Under the pieces are notes generated by a model. The model searched no databases. It was not told where the DNA came from and saw only the letters and a program-made list of their open reading frames with translations. A stretch of DNA of 64,000 bases, taken from NCBI RefSeq assembly GCF_003335505.1, contig NZ_QPEX01000037.1:60854-124853 (forward strand), written 5' to 3'. Position numbers and translations under genes: made by a program. This stretch comes from Bremerella cremea. Lineage in GTDB: Bacteria; Planctomycetota; Planctomycetia; Pirellulales; Pirellulaceae. Of this stretch, positions 38,138 to 46,564 are shown piece by piece (within the stretch, counting starts at the first letter, position 1; every line of letters begins with the position of its first letter).

Positions 38138-39829
38138 TTAGTTCTTGAGAGGATCTCCGTAAGTCCGGTACTTTGGTTTGGCTGGCCACTTGGTTCCGTC
38201 ACTGAATTCGGCGGAGTATGCTTTCCCGGCCAGCTTGGCCTTTTCAGGGGGAACATGCTGAAGGTCTCGTTCGCTGACATAGGAGCCATGGGCGGGGACC
38301 AACGCTTTATAGTTGAGCTTGTTGTCCAGCGAAGACATATAAAAGTGACCGGTGTCGAGAATTGAGTTTACCTGGTTCAGATCCCCATCAGGGCCTTTAA
38401 CGCCGACGTTAATCATGACCTCCCACAGGTCTTTATTGGAATGGTTCGTGATTTTCAAGCGAACCTTGTTTCGCGAATCGTCGGTAAAGCCGAGCACTTC
38501 GACCGAGATTGGTTCCTTATGCTCTCCGTACTCAAGCGGTTCGACCGCGGATGGTTGCTTTTCGTGTTCGGAAAGAGGGATGTGCGTGAACCGATGCTGG
38601 TACTTGATCTCTTGCACTTCTGTGATCGGAACGATTGCCACAAGGGCTGGTTTGCCATGCAACGGGATGAAATTGCCAAAACCAGAAAAAAAGCCCTGAT
38701 AGATGGCATCGTCGGGGCTGATGAGTTCTCCCTGGGCGTCAAACGCGAATACGCGATACTGCCGGCAAAAGTCGTGAAAGGGAGGCGTGGGTGGTTTCTT
38801 ACATCGAATATAGAAACCAAGTCTCTCCGTAGAGAGTTCGATAATCTGCACTTCGTAGTCCCCTTCGCGAATCGATTTTCCGACCGTGGGATTTTCGATC
38901 CAGATAGGCTTCCAGGCTTGGGGTAACAGAAGCGTGAACTCGCCAGTCAGTTCCTCTAGTTCGTTCGCGTTTTGCAGCAGTCCCTTGAGAAGCAGATTTC
39001 GGCTCTCACTGAGCAGAATGCTCTTGGTCGGGCTCCAACCACTGGTCCTGCTCGACTCCTTGACGGATCTGCCGGGGTTGCCGCGCAGTGTGACCAATTC
39101 CCAAGGGAGTTCGTAGAAGTCCTTACCATCGTGACGCACGACTTTCCCCGGCAGCGGCAACCGCAAGAAACTAACGGACACCTTACCAGTCGCGTTCGGT
39201 ACGTTTTGAAGTACGTCGGTGAGCTGAACTCGCAGGGGACCGGCAAAGGTGACGGACGGATATTCGTGTGCCAATCCGTCGACGACCGGGTACTTGCCCG
39301 GCGAGAGTGCAATAGTCGCATCCAAATTCTTATCGATATGATTCAGAACCTGGCGGTCGAAGTCCGTTCGCTTTTCCAAGGGCTTATTATTGACACGATT
39401 GAGCCAGTTTGTCATGGAGGGATTGTCCGGGTCGTAGCGGTAATAGCTGGGATGGTACCCAGCTTGGCGACAGGCCCGTTCGATGGCCTCGAGATGGGAG
39501 ACTTTTTTCAGATCGAGCGAAATCTTCTGTTCTAGGGCATGATGCGGCGCGACCTCTGCTCTTAGCCCTGGGAAAGAAGCAATGAGTTGCTGTAGCACCT
39601 CGCCCAGCGGGACCTGATCGAACTTCGCGTCGATCTGCCACTGCTGCTCGAATTCCTCGACCGACATCTTGGGAATAGGCAACTCGGGGTATTCCCCCTG
39701 CCAACCTTGCGTCGATTCTTTCTCGGCTGCGGGAGTATCTTCTTGAGCAAAAGATGTGGCTTCGGCGGCAAGCCAAAACGTCACCCAACTAAGAAGGCAA
39801 AAAGCGTAACGCAGGGCAACATAAGACAT
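38138..39829 (-). CDS. large secreted protein with STN-like N-terminus
   Basis: 563 residues from the ATG at 39829, with GGGAG 9 bases upstream. A signal peptide (YAFCLLSWVTFWLAAEATSFAQ) is followed by an acidic linker. Residues of the form FDQVPLGEVLQQLIASFPGLRAEVAPHHALEQKISLDLKKVSHLEAIERACRQAGY resemble an STN/secretin N-domain. The remainder is beta-rich with no clear enzyme motif. It is probably periplasmic or surface. It follows the metal operon in the same direction but with a short gap, so co-transcription is unclear. Confidence 0.6.
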   Translation of the reverse strand: MSYVALRYAFCLLSWVTFWLAAEATSFAQEDTPAAEKESTQGWQGEYPELPIPKMSVEEFEQQWQIDAKFDQVPLGEVLQQLIASFPGLRAEVAPHHALEQKISLDLKKVSHLEAIERACRQAGYHPSYYRYDPDNPSMTNWLNRVNNKPLEKRTDFDRQVLNHIDKNLDATIALSPGKYPVVDGLAHEYPSVTFAGPLRVQLTDVLQNVPNATGKVSVSFLRLPLPGKVVRHDGKDFYELPWELVTLRGNPGRSVKESSRTSGWSPTKSILLSESRNLLLKGLLQNANELEELTGEFTLLLPQAWKPIWIENPTVGKSIREGDYEVQIIELSTERLGFYIRCKKPPTPPFHDFCRQYRVFAFDAQGELISPDDAIYQGFFSGFGNFIPLHGKPALVAIVPITEVQEIKYQHRFTHIPLSEHEKQPSAVEPLEYGEHKEPISVEVLGFTDDSRNKVRLKITNHSNKDLWEVMINVGVKGPDGDLNQVNSILDTGHFYMSSLDNKLNYKALVPAHGSYVSERDLQHVPPEKAKLAGKAYSAEFSDGTKWPAKPKYRTYGDPLKN

Positions 39830-39878
39830 GGGGATAACTCCCAAGGAATCATTGGCGGCAAAATGTGTAAACCGAATA

Positions 39879-40361
39879 CTACCAAACCGGAGAAGGCACC
39901 GCGAGAACCGTTCCCAGCGACTCTGATAAGATCATCCGATCCGAGCCGATGTCTGCGGCGAGCTTGTGGGCGACGGTTTCCAAGAAGCGATCGCGGAAAC
40001 CGAATAGCGGACGGAGCCTTAGGTTGGTTCGCCCTGTCTGTCGCCTGACACGATTTATCAGCGTAGTGGTCAACCTGACCGTAATGGAATCAAACGACTG
40101 TTCTGTGCGGACACCTGTGGCAACACGTGCTGGGCATAAAACGAACTGGCCGGCCGTCCACCGGCTTCTCTGGTTTCGCACGTCTTCCAGCCACCACGAC
40201 AAGTTCTTTGGAGTCGACAACAAGAGTGTTATCTGATGAAAGTCATGGGCATGCGGCTCTCCTGCGGCTGTGAGAGTGGCCTGGGAAGAGATCGCATGCA
40301 CACTGGTGGCTGGTCGGTTCATGTCGGAGGGCATCCGCACCAGTTTTAATCGATCACTCAT
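39879..40361 (-). pseudogene. AraC-type regulator, sensor half only
   Basis: 160 residues from the ATG at 40361, which has GAGGGA upstream. HAHDFHQITLLLSTPKNLSWWLEDVRNQRSRWTAGQFVLCPARVATGVR is the cupin-like N-terminal domain of AraC regulators, and DIGSDRMILSESLGTVLAV matches the linker before the DNA-binding domain. The frame then ends at SPVW, and no two-HTH domain follows. The DNA-binding half is lost, so it cannot act as a normal activator. Confidence 0.6.
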
Positions 40362-40425
40362 TCGATGTTCCCTCGTTCGTCGCAGCGGAATTGAGTCGGA
40401 GCCAGGCAGTAGAAGATTGGATCGC

Positions 40426-40644
40426 CTACTCGGAATCCGCACTCGAAAGAAAGTCGGCGGCGCTGACGTTCCAAGGTGGGAACGGATCAGGATAGCTTTG
40501 CCACGCCTCGATTCCCAAGGCCAGCTCCTCATCGGTTAAGAGGCACGCTTGTAGCGAGTCGAGAAGACCTGATAGGACGGTCACCGGTAGTCGATGGGGG
40601 TTGGATTCCTGGGAGGAAGTTGGAGTTGTCCGTGGATCTGTCAT
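40426..40644 (-). pseudogene. CobW/COG0523 GTPase with large internal deletion
   Basis: 72 residues. The first part, RLPVTVLSGLL, equals the start of the GTPase (LPVTVLSGFLGAGKTT in the intact copy at 44.1-45.4 kb), and it is joined directly to QACLLTDEELALGIEAWQSYPDPFPPW, which equals the C-terminal end (NACLLSDLEFMAGPDCWAKLPDPLP). The Walker motifs and the metal-binding middle are gone. An internal deletion of about 330 codons explains it. It is not functional as a GTPase. Confidence 0.75.
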
Positions 40645-40654
40645 GGCGAGGTCC

Positions 40655-41290
40655 TTAGTTAAGAATTTCCTCGTTCTCGGCGATTTGCGAGGAAAGCTCT
40701 CGCCACGAAGAGGCGAAGTGCTCAGCCGGTATCACGTTTCGTTTGCGGGTGTCCCACGGAATCAGCGTCATTTCTCGGTAGGGCAAACCCAAACGAGAAA
40801 GCACCTCCATCTCATAATCGGCGATCCAATCAATAAGACAGCGCGTTAGCATGGTGTAGCTTTCGCGATTTGTTTCGGTGATCGGTTGTGATTCTGGCAA
40901 GTCGGAATCGGACCAAGGGGGATGTTCTAATTTCGATTGCGACAAGTAACGAGGCTCGAACTTGTTACGCGAAAGAAAAACGCCTCCTAGCTTGCGATCT
41001 CCAAAGTAGGCACCGAATCCACGAAGAACAACGCAACGTCCGCCTGAGAGTGACAACTGGTAGACGCTGCTGGAACAATCCTTGCGATCGGCGGGCGGCT
41101 TTAACTTTTCAAAGCCTAATTCTTGCAGCCAGTTTCCCTCAGGGCGGAGAACATCCCGTCCCCAACACCAGCACTGCTGATTGAAGAGATCAGTCGCGTG
41201 TCTGCGAATTTGTTCTACGTTGCGAGACCGCACTTCATCTGCCGGACTTGTCAACATACTTGTTCTACCTTTGTCGATCACAGAAGCCAT
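40655..41290 (-). CDS. unknown protein coupled to FeoB-like gene
   Basis: 211 residues from the ATG at 41290, which has GGGGGA upstream and overlaps the end of the FeoB-like gene by 13 bases. No signal or membrane segment. Contains Cys and Trp patches (NQQCWCWGRDVLRPEGNWLQELGFEKLK) and LRGFGAYFGDRKLGGVFLSRN. I do not recognise a family. Translational coupling suggests a role with the transporter. Confidence 0.55.
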   Translation of the reverse strand: MASVIDKGRTSMLTSPADEVRSRNVEQIRRHATDLFNQQCWCWGRDVLRPEGNWLQELGFEKLKPPADRKDCSSSVYQLSLSGGRCVVLRGFGAYFGDRKLGGVFLSRNKFEPRYLSQSKLEHPPWSDSDLPESQPITETNRESYTMLTRCLIDWIADYEMEVLSRLGLPYREMTLIPWDTRKRNVIPAEHFASSWRELSSQIAENEEILN

Positions 41291-42960
41291 AATGTCCCCC
41301 AGGCGAGTATCAAGGAAAACACCAACGCGAACGCTGCTTGTCGAAACAGAAGCACAGCGGTTCTTTGCCAATTGGTCTCTCTGGCAATGGTCAAAGCAGT
41401 CACGAGACAGGGAAAAAGAACGCCAGCCAGATAAACTGCCGTGAGAGTCTGGGCAGCTGTCATGGGCGTGGTGAATCCTTGGTCTCCCGCGAATAGGAAT
41501 ATTCCATCTTTTCGAATCGAGGCCAGCATCAAAGGTAGTGACGCTTCCACGGGCAGATTGAAGATTGCCATCATGGGGCCAATGCCGCTGGACATCACAT
41601 TAAGGACGCCTGCGTAGGCCAACAGCGAGGCAATGATGCAGATCGCTACAAATATTGGCATCGCTTGCAGGAAAAATTGCTGGATTGTCGTGCGTGATTC
41701 ACGCCATAAGCTACGAGCACTTGGCCATTGCATGAACGGTCGTCGGGGAGTCATCAAGATATTTAACGCATCTCGGCCGGAACGGGGTGATGAGAGTCGC
41801 AAATAGACGAGCGTTGTTAGAAAGAGATATGAGAGGTAAATCAGGTTTAACACGATTGGGCTTCGTCCAAGCTGGATCGACACGGACGAGAGAACTGCCA
41901 TGGTGGCAGGTAGTTGGTAGCTGCAGGCCGCTCCGAAGGCGATGGCTGCAATCGCCGAATCGCGTGAACAGCCGGAACAGGCACGCGTGCTGACGACGGC
42001 TGGCACGTTGCAGCCGAAACCCATCAAGATTCGCACGATATCTCTGCCGCTCAGACCGACATGCCGGACGTACGGATGAAGAGCGATGTTGATTCGTTCC
42101 ACGAGTCCACTCGATTTGTAGACGCCAAGAATAACTGAGAAGAGAATCACCGTTGGCAAGGCCCAAACCAAGAGGAATGGTCCCATGTCGAGTAGTCCGT
42201 AACCAAATCCTTCGGTCCTGTTCGTGAGAAGAATGCGGATCGAGTTTGGCCAAGTGGACTGAATGTGGGCAACAACCGGATCGAGCCATCCCTCGACGAC
42301 GGGATGTAAAACGTTGGCTAGTTCATTCGCACCGAAAATGGTTGCCAATGCCGGCAGAATCAATAACGCCGCCGCCAAAATAGGCCCGAGAACGCGATGC
42401 TCTAAGATCCCCGGTCTGGGTTCGATCCGCCAGCCGGCGTGGAACCTTAAGTTGCTGACGGTGAACTCGCTAGGCGTGAGCAGCGCTTCGCTAATCTGGT
42501 GTACTTGATGTTGGTTCAGGCAGCGACCATCGACGGTGATAAAGGGAATACCCGCTTCATGCGATAGCCGCTCGATCGCTTCCAGCGCGGCTTCGCCAGG
42601 TTGTATGCGGTCCCAATTTGAAACGACAACGACTCCCTGTTTTCCTGCGACCAACGGCAGGAGTTCCGCCAAGTCCTCGTCGAGCTGGGTCGCCTGGGCG
42701 ACTAGCAGAATGGTTTCGTGTTTGCCAAGGGCAGCCAATGCTCGGCGAGTGGTTTCCGTATCCGACTGGCGGAATATCCCAGGCGTATCCACAAACACGA
42801 AGCGATCGGTCTGATACCGTTCCACGGCAACCGTCGAGCCCCGAAAATTAGCGACGCCAGTGGGCATTCCCGCTAGCGAAGAGATCAAAGTCGACTTGCC
42901 GGCACTCTCTTTCCCGACGACCAGTACACTCTGGCAGGCAGCTTCAGTTAACGTGGACAT
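41278..42960 (-). CDS. FeoB-like GTP-binding metal transporter
   Basis: 560 residues. The N-terminal GTPase has G1 GKESAGKST, G3 DTPG and an unusual G4 (SNWDR instead of NxxD). The C-terminal half has about eight membrane segments with the FeoB gate motif GFGCNVPAVVSTRACSGC (near 313; FeoB usually has GFGCNVPAI). True FeoB imports ferrous iron; this short version (FeoB is usually about 750 residues) sits with a CobW-type metallochaperone, so another divalent metal such as zinc is possible. The substrate is inferred only. Confidence 0.75.
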   Translation of the reverse strand: MSTLTEAACQSVLVVGKESAGKSTLISSLAGMPTGVANFRGSTVAVERYQTDRFVFVDTPGIFRQSDTETTRRALAALGKHETILLVAQATQLDEDLAELLPLVAGKQGVVVVSNWDRIQPGEAALEAIERLSHEAGIPFITVDGRCLNQHQVHQISEALLTPSEFTVSNLRFHAGWRIEPRPGILEHRVLGPILAAALLILPALATIFGANELANVLHPVVEGWLDPVVAHIQSTWPNSIRILLTNRTEGFGYGLLDMGPFLLVWALPTVILFSVILGVYKSSGLVERINIALHPYVRHVGLSGRDIVRILMGFGCNVPAVVSTRACSGCSRDSAIAAIAFGAACSYQLPATMAVLSSVSIQLGRSPIVLNLIYLSYLFLTTLVYLRLSSPRSGRDALNILMTPRRPFMQWPSARSLWRESRTTIQQFFLQAMPIFVAICIIASLLAYAGVLNVMSSGIGPMMAIFNLPVEASLPLMLASIRKDGIFLFAGDQGFTTPMTAAQTLTAVYLAGVLFPCLVTALTIARETNWQRTAVLLFRQAAFALVFSLILAWGTLWLL

Positions 42961-42981
42961 CGATGATCGGCTTTTCCGGTA

Positions 42982-44130
42982 CTAACAAACACACTCTTCA
43001 CCACAACACGAGAGATCGTCGAGATACATCCCCCATTGGCGATACATTTCCAGTTGCTCGGCCGGTAGTCCGAGACGGTCCGCGATGGCCTTGGCGACGA
43101 CGGCAAAACGTTGCCGATATTTGTAGATAAAGCAAAACACGTGCTTGTCATGACGGACCATCGGGCCAGCTAGAAATAAGCCGGAAGTGATTGTCGATTC
43201 GTCATGTTCGGTGAGGAGGGGAAAACCATCTTCCTCGCGCGATTCAAATAAGTCGGCAATCAAACGAACGCTGCCGCGAAACCCGGTGGCTAATATGGGA
43301 GGAGCTTTCGACGTGAATGTCTCTCCATTGGCGCACAGAACGCGATAGTCAGCAGAGTCTTTCTGCACTTCAAACACGTCCATTTCGCTGACCAGCGAAA
43401 CCCGATCGGACACCTCCTTACGTCGGAGTCGCTGCGCCGTGTACGTCGAAAGGGTTGTGCTGGGATCGCTTTCATCGCGTTTCCATGGGGCAACCTCCGA
43501 GCGATCCAGGACGGTAACCTTCTTGCCGGCCATGGCCAAATGGACTGCTGCATCAATCCCGCTTTCATAGCCACCGATCACAATGCAATCATCGGCGTTG
43601 ATTTCCTTCCAGGAACGGACCAGCGAATTGTGAAGGCAATGCTCGCTTCCCGGAAACGGACGATCCTGCGGGTATTGAAATTCTCCTGCCGCCCAAACGA
43701 CAAAACGTGCTCCGATGTTCCCTTCGTTCGTCTCGATGACAAAACGATCTTGTTGGGAAACAACCTTGTTCACCTCGGTGCCTATTTGCACGGGGAGTTT
43801 AAAGAACGCCGCAACGCTCTGCAGGAACGCTGCATACTGTCGGCCTGTCGGATGCTCTTCCTGCAGGCTATACGCGGGAGACGTCCCAATCGCGACCGCG
43901 TTGATGTCGAGCATCCCGATGGAGTTCGTAGAAAACGATGGGGTAATGAACCGCATTTCCTTGGGCCAACGAGCGAAGGAGGCGCCGATTTCGTGGCGGT
44001 CGAGAATCAGGAAGTTCTCGATGCCGGCATGCATCAGCGCCACGCCGATTCCTATTCCTGCAGCTCCTGCCCCGACGACGACGACTTCGAATTCATCGTG
44101 GGTGGAATCTTCGTTCGACGTTGAGCCCAT
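42982..44130 (-). CDS. FAD-dependent oxidoreductase with Cys-rich tail
   Basis: 382 residues. The FAD site VVVVGAGAAGIGIG lies near residue 15-28, and a second nucleotide site VIGGYESGIDAAV lies near 183-195. The fold is that of flavoprotein monooxygenases or thioredoxin-reductase-like enzymes (compare ARWPKEMRFITPSF, ATGF). The C-terminus ends CCGEECVC, four cysteines that could hold a metal or a disulfide. The start overlaps the CobW stop codon (TAATG), so the two are translated together. Substrate unknown. Confidence 0.75.
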   Translation of the reverse strand: MGSTSNEDSTHDEFEVVVVGAGAAGIGIGVALMHAGIENFLILDRHEIGASFARWPKEMRFITPSFSTNSIGMLDINAVAIGTSPAYSLQEEHPTGRQYAAFLQSVAAFFKLPVQIGTEVNKVVSQQDRFVIETNEGNIGARFVVWAAGEFQYPQDRPFPGSEHCLHNSLVRSWKEINADDCIVIGGYESGIDAAVHLAMAGKKVTVLDRSEVAPWKRDESDPSTTLSTYTAQRLRRKEVSDRVSLVSEMDVFEVQKDSADYRVLCANGETFTSKAPPILATGFRGSVRLIADLFESREEDGFPLLTEHDESTITSGLFLAGPMVRHDKHVFCFIYKYRQRFAVVAKAIADRLGLPAEQLEMYRQWGMYLDDLSCCGEECVC

Positions 44131-45377
44131 TAAGAGTTGACCTCCTCCGAATCATCCGATTCCACCTCGATCACCGGTAAGGGATCGGGAAGTTTGGCCC
44201 AGCAATCAGGCCCGGCCATGAACTCGAGATCGGAGAGCAGGCAAGCGTTGAGACGCTGCTCTACTAGATCGCGGTCAAGCTCGATACCGATGAAAACGAT
44301 CTCCTGACGCCGATCGCCATAGGTTCCATCGAACTGACTAAGCAACTGGGCACGTTCTTCCTCTTCGTCTGGCCAATAGTCATCACTCGCAGCGTCCCAC
44401 CAGATGCCGGCGGGATTGAGTTGGATCGAAACGCCGGCCTGGGACCAGTGGTAGGCGTAGTCATTTCTGGTCGCAATCCAGGCAAACCCTTTGCTGCGAA
44501 GGACACCGCACAGGATGCCATCCTCGCGATTGAGCATGTCCCACAGACGTTCTGGATGAAACGGACGACGCGAACGATAGACGAAGCTGCCGATGTTGTA
44601 TTCTTCGGTCTCTTTCGATTCTTCTCCCCGTGGTACTGTCAGCCAATCGGCGTGCTGCTCGGCTTCTTGAATGTTGAACAGGCCTGAACCCAGGATCCGT
44701 GAGAGAGGGACTTGTCCATGTTCAGTCGCTAAAATCTGAGCGGTGGGGTTCAGGCGTGTGAGTATCGATTGCAACAGGGACAATTGATCCGCATCGACTC
44801 GGTCGGCTTTGTTGATCAAAATCACATTGGCAAATTCGACCTGATCAACCAACAGGTCGACCACGTTCCGAGTATCTTCCTCGCTCAGCCCGATCTTTCG
44901 ATCCACGAGATCATCCCACGAACCGAAATCGACCAGAAAGTTCTCGGCATCGACAACCGTCACCATCGTGTCTAACGCCGCTAAGTCCGATAGGCTCTGG
45001 CCTTCCTCGTCGACAAACGTGAACGTTTCGGCGACAGGCAGTGGTTCGCTGATGCCGGTGCTTTCAATCAGCAGGTAATCGAACATTCCCTCGTGCGCCA
45101 GTCGAGACACTTCGACAAGTAAGTCCTCGCGAAGTGTGCAGCAAATGCAACCGTTGGTCATCTCAACCAGACGCTCTTCCGTTCGACTCAGTTCAGCATT
45201 GCCGCCACGCACAAACGCGGCGTCAATGTTCACCTCGCTCATGTCATTGACGATCACGGCGACACGTAGTCCTTCGCGATTGGCCAAGACATGATTTAGT
45301 ACGGTCGTTTTCCCTGCCCCAAGAAATCCTGAGAGGACGGTCACTGGAAGTTGTGGTATTGGCTTGTTGGAGATCAT
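44130..45377 (-). CDS. COG0523 (CobW family) metallochaperone GTPase
   Basis: 415 residues. Walker A GFLGAGKTT (about 15-23), the metal-binding CICC within NGCICCTLREDLL, ESTGISEPLPVAETF, and NKAD (G4) are all intact. The C-terminal CobW_C domain (EYNIGSFVYRSRRPFHPERLWDML...LRSKGFAWIATRN) is present. Such GTPases deliver or manage zinc and other metals, often under zinc starvation. It forms the core of the minus-strand operon with the FAD enzyme and FeoB-like transporter. Confidence 0.85.
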   Translation of the reverse strand: MISNKPIPQLPVTVLSGFLGAGKTTVLNHVLANREGLRVAVIVNDMSEVNIDAAFVRGGNAELSRTEERLVEMTNGCICCTLREDLLVEVSRLAHEGMFDYLLIESTGISEPLPVAETFTFVDEEGQSLSDLAALDTMVTVVDAENFLVDFGSWDDLVDRKIGLSEEDTRNVVDLLVDQVEFANVILINKADRVDADQLSLLQSILTRLNPTAQILATEHGQVPLSRILGSGLFNIQEAEQHADWLTVPRGEESKETEEYNIGSFVYRSRRPFHPERLWDMLNREDGILCGVLRSKGFAWIATRNDYAYHWSQAGVSIQLNPAGIWWDAASDDYWPDEEEERAQLLSQFDGTYGDRRQEIVFIGIELDRDLVEQRLNACLLSDLEFMAGPDCWAKLPDPLPVIEVESDDSEEVNS

Positions 45378-45435
45378 GAGTTTTCTTCTAGCAATAGATC
45401 AGTACGAATTCGACTCGCGAACATCACTTGTGAAA

Positions 45436-45957
45436 TTACCTAGAGTTCTGAAACGCGAGCTTAGTGCGATTAGAGTCGACGCGGCGTCGTTCTATTTCCT
45501 CGTAGAGCTTCTTTTCAATTTCAGTTCGCTTCTCTGGAAACAATTCACAAAGTGCCTCAGCCAGAGTAAACAAGTCCGCTTCGGAGGCTTCTCCGGGAAT
45601 CTTGACCAACGGAACTCCATAAGACGAAAGTCGCTCGCGCCACAAGGAGTCATCCGGGACACTCTCCCCAGTCTGATACAGATAGATGCTGCACGAACGC
45701 AAGCGAACCGCCCTTTCGTTCACCGCTTGATAAGATGGCAACTCCCCAGCTTGGAGCCAGAGGACGGCATCCTGGGGATGCAACAGCGTGTCGCTCGTCT
45801 CCGTATCTTCAAGCAAGCTGGCAATGGTTGTCGCCAAACGCGAATGGTGAACGCCAATGCGATGCTGCGTTCCTGATGCAACTTGAGCTTCGACCTCTGA
45901 AACGGCGTAACAAGAAAGCAGGCAGAACACCGACACAACGGTGCAAGTGCGAATCAT
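45436..45957 (-). CDS. secreted protein in metal operon
   Basis: 173 residues with a signal peptide (TVVSVFCLLSCYAVSEVEAQ). After it come GVHHSRLATTIASLLEDTETSD, LHPQDAVLWLQAGE and YGVPLVKIPGE with a charged helical tail. The layout recalls part of a metal-binding SBP such as ZnuA, but it is shorter than one and I do not see the full ligand set. First gene of the operon, 58 bases upstream of CobW. Confidence 0.5.
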   Translation of the reverse strand: MIRTCTVVSVFCLLSCYAVSEVEAQVASGTQHRIGVHHSRLATTIASLLEDTETSDTLLHPQDAVLWLQAGELPSYQAVNERAVRLRSCSIYLYQTGESVPDDSLWRERLSSYGVPLVKIPGEASEADLFTLAEALCELFPEKRTEIEKKLYEEIERRRVDSNRTKLAFQNSR

Positions 45958-46059
45958 GTTCCTACTCCAAGAAAGGCTCGGCTACATCCGTGCATACGCA
46001 ACAAATCTGTACATGCATATCCGTTGCATGTGGACCACGTAGGTGGATTCTAGTGGTCA

Positions 46060-46074
46060 TGCAATCGAGTTGCA
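46060..46074. promoter_or_regulatory. palindrome upstream of metal operon
   Basis: TGCAATCGAGTTGCA is an inverted repeat (TGCAA-5-TTGCA) about 100 bases upstream of the first gene of the metal operon. Nearby TGGACCAC/GTGGTCA (46031-46059) forms a second, imperfect inverted repeat. Either could bind a metal-responsive repressor; neither is a match to a known Zur or Fur box that I can recognise. Confidence 0.3.
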
Positions 46075-46099
46075 AGTAGCTGTGTGTGGCAGAAGTGCC

Positions 46100-46420
46100 T
46101 TATTCAGAAAATTGTTGGTTCGCCGCTGATTGTGGCCGATTGCTTCGCCAAGCAATGAAATAAACAGAGCCCGACCAAGTCCTAGAAGCTCCTTCTTCCG
46201 CAACCGCTTCACGGATTCCCTCGACCGTGTCCCCGATGCGGGAACGGACCGTTAGCAAACGCTGGGGATGGGGGACGAAGAGCTCAGTGACGCGCCTGAG
46301 AGAGTTGTCACCGGTGGGGTCATGTTCCGAGCGGGAGACAACCACGTCGCCGACGCGGATCTCCTCGATATGCTTCAAGCCATCGGCCGAGTGTACCTTC
46401 GTGCCGGCAACAAAGCACAA
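46100..46420 (-). pseudogene. HINT pretoxin domain remnant
   Basis: The frame starts CFVAGTKVHSADGLKHIEEIRVGDVVVSRSEHDP, the conserved N-terminal half of planctomycete-type HINT domains that process polymorphic toxins. After RIGDTVE it jumps to GIREAVAEEGAS, so the centre of the domain is deleted, and the end is unrelated. A TAG codon lies just upstream (KMTK-stop-QLCFV), so the fragment is cut off from any parent gene. Confidence 0.65.
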
Positions 46421-46564
46421 TTGCTACTTAGTCATCTTCACGATGACGTCTTTGACTTACGAAAAGAGTTTACGTCCTTCTTTTCGCGTACCTTCAGCTC
46501 GCAATCGACTCTCGACGAAAACATGCCACGGAAGACTGTGGCCATGGCATCTTGGCAGGTAATT

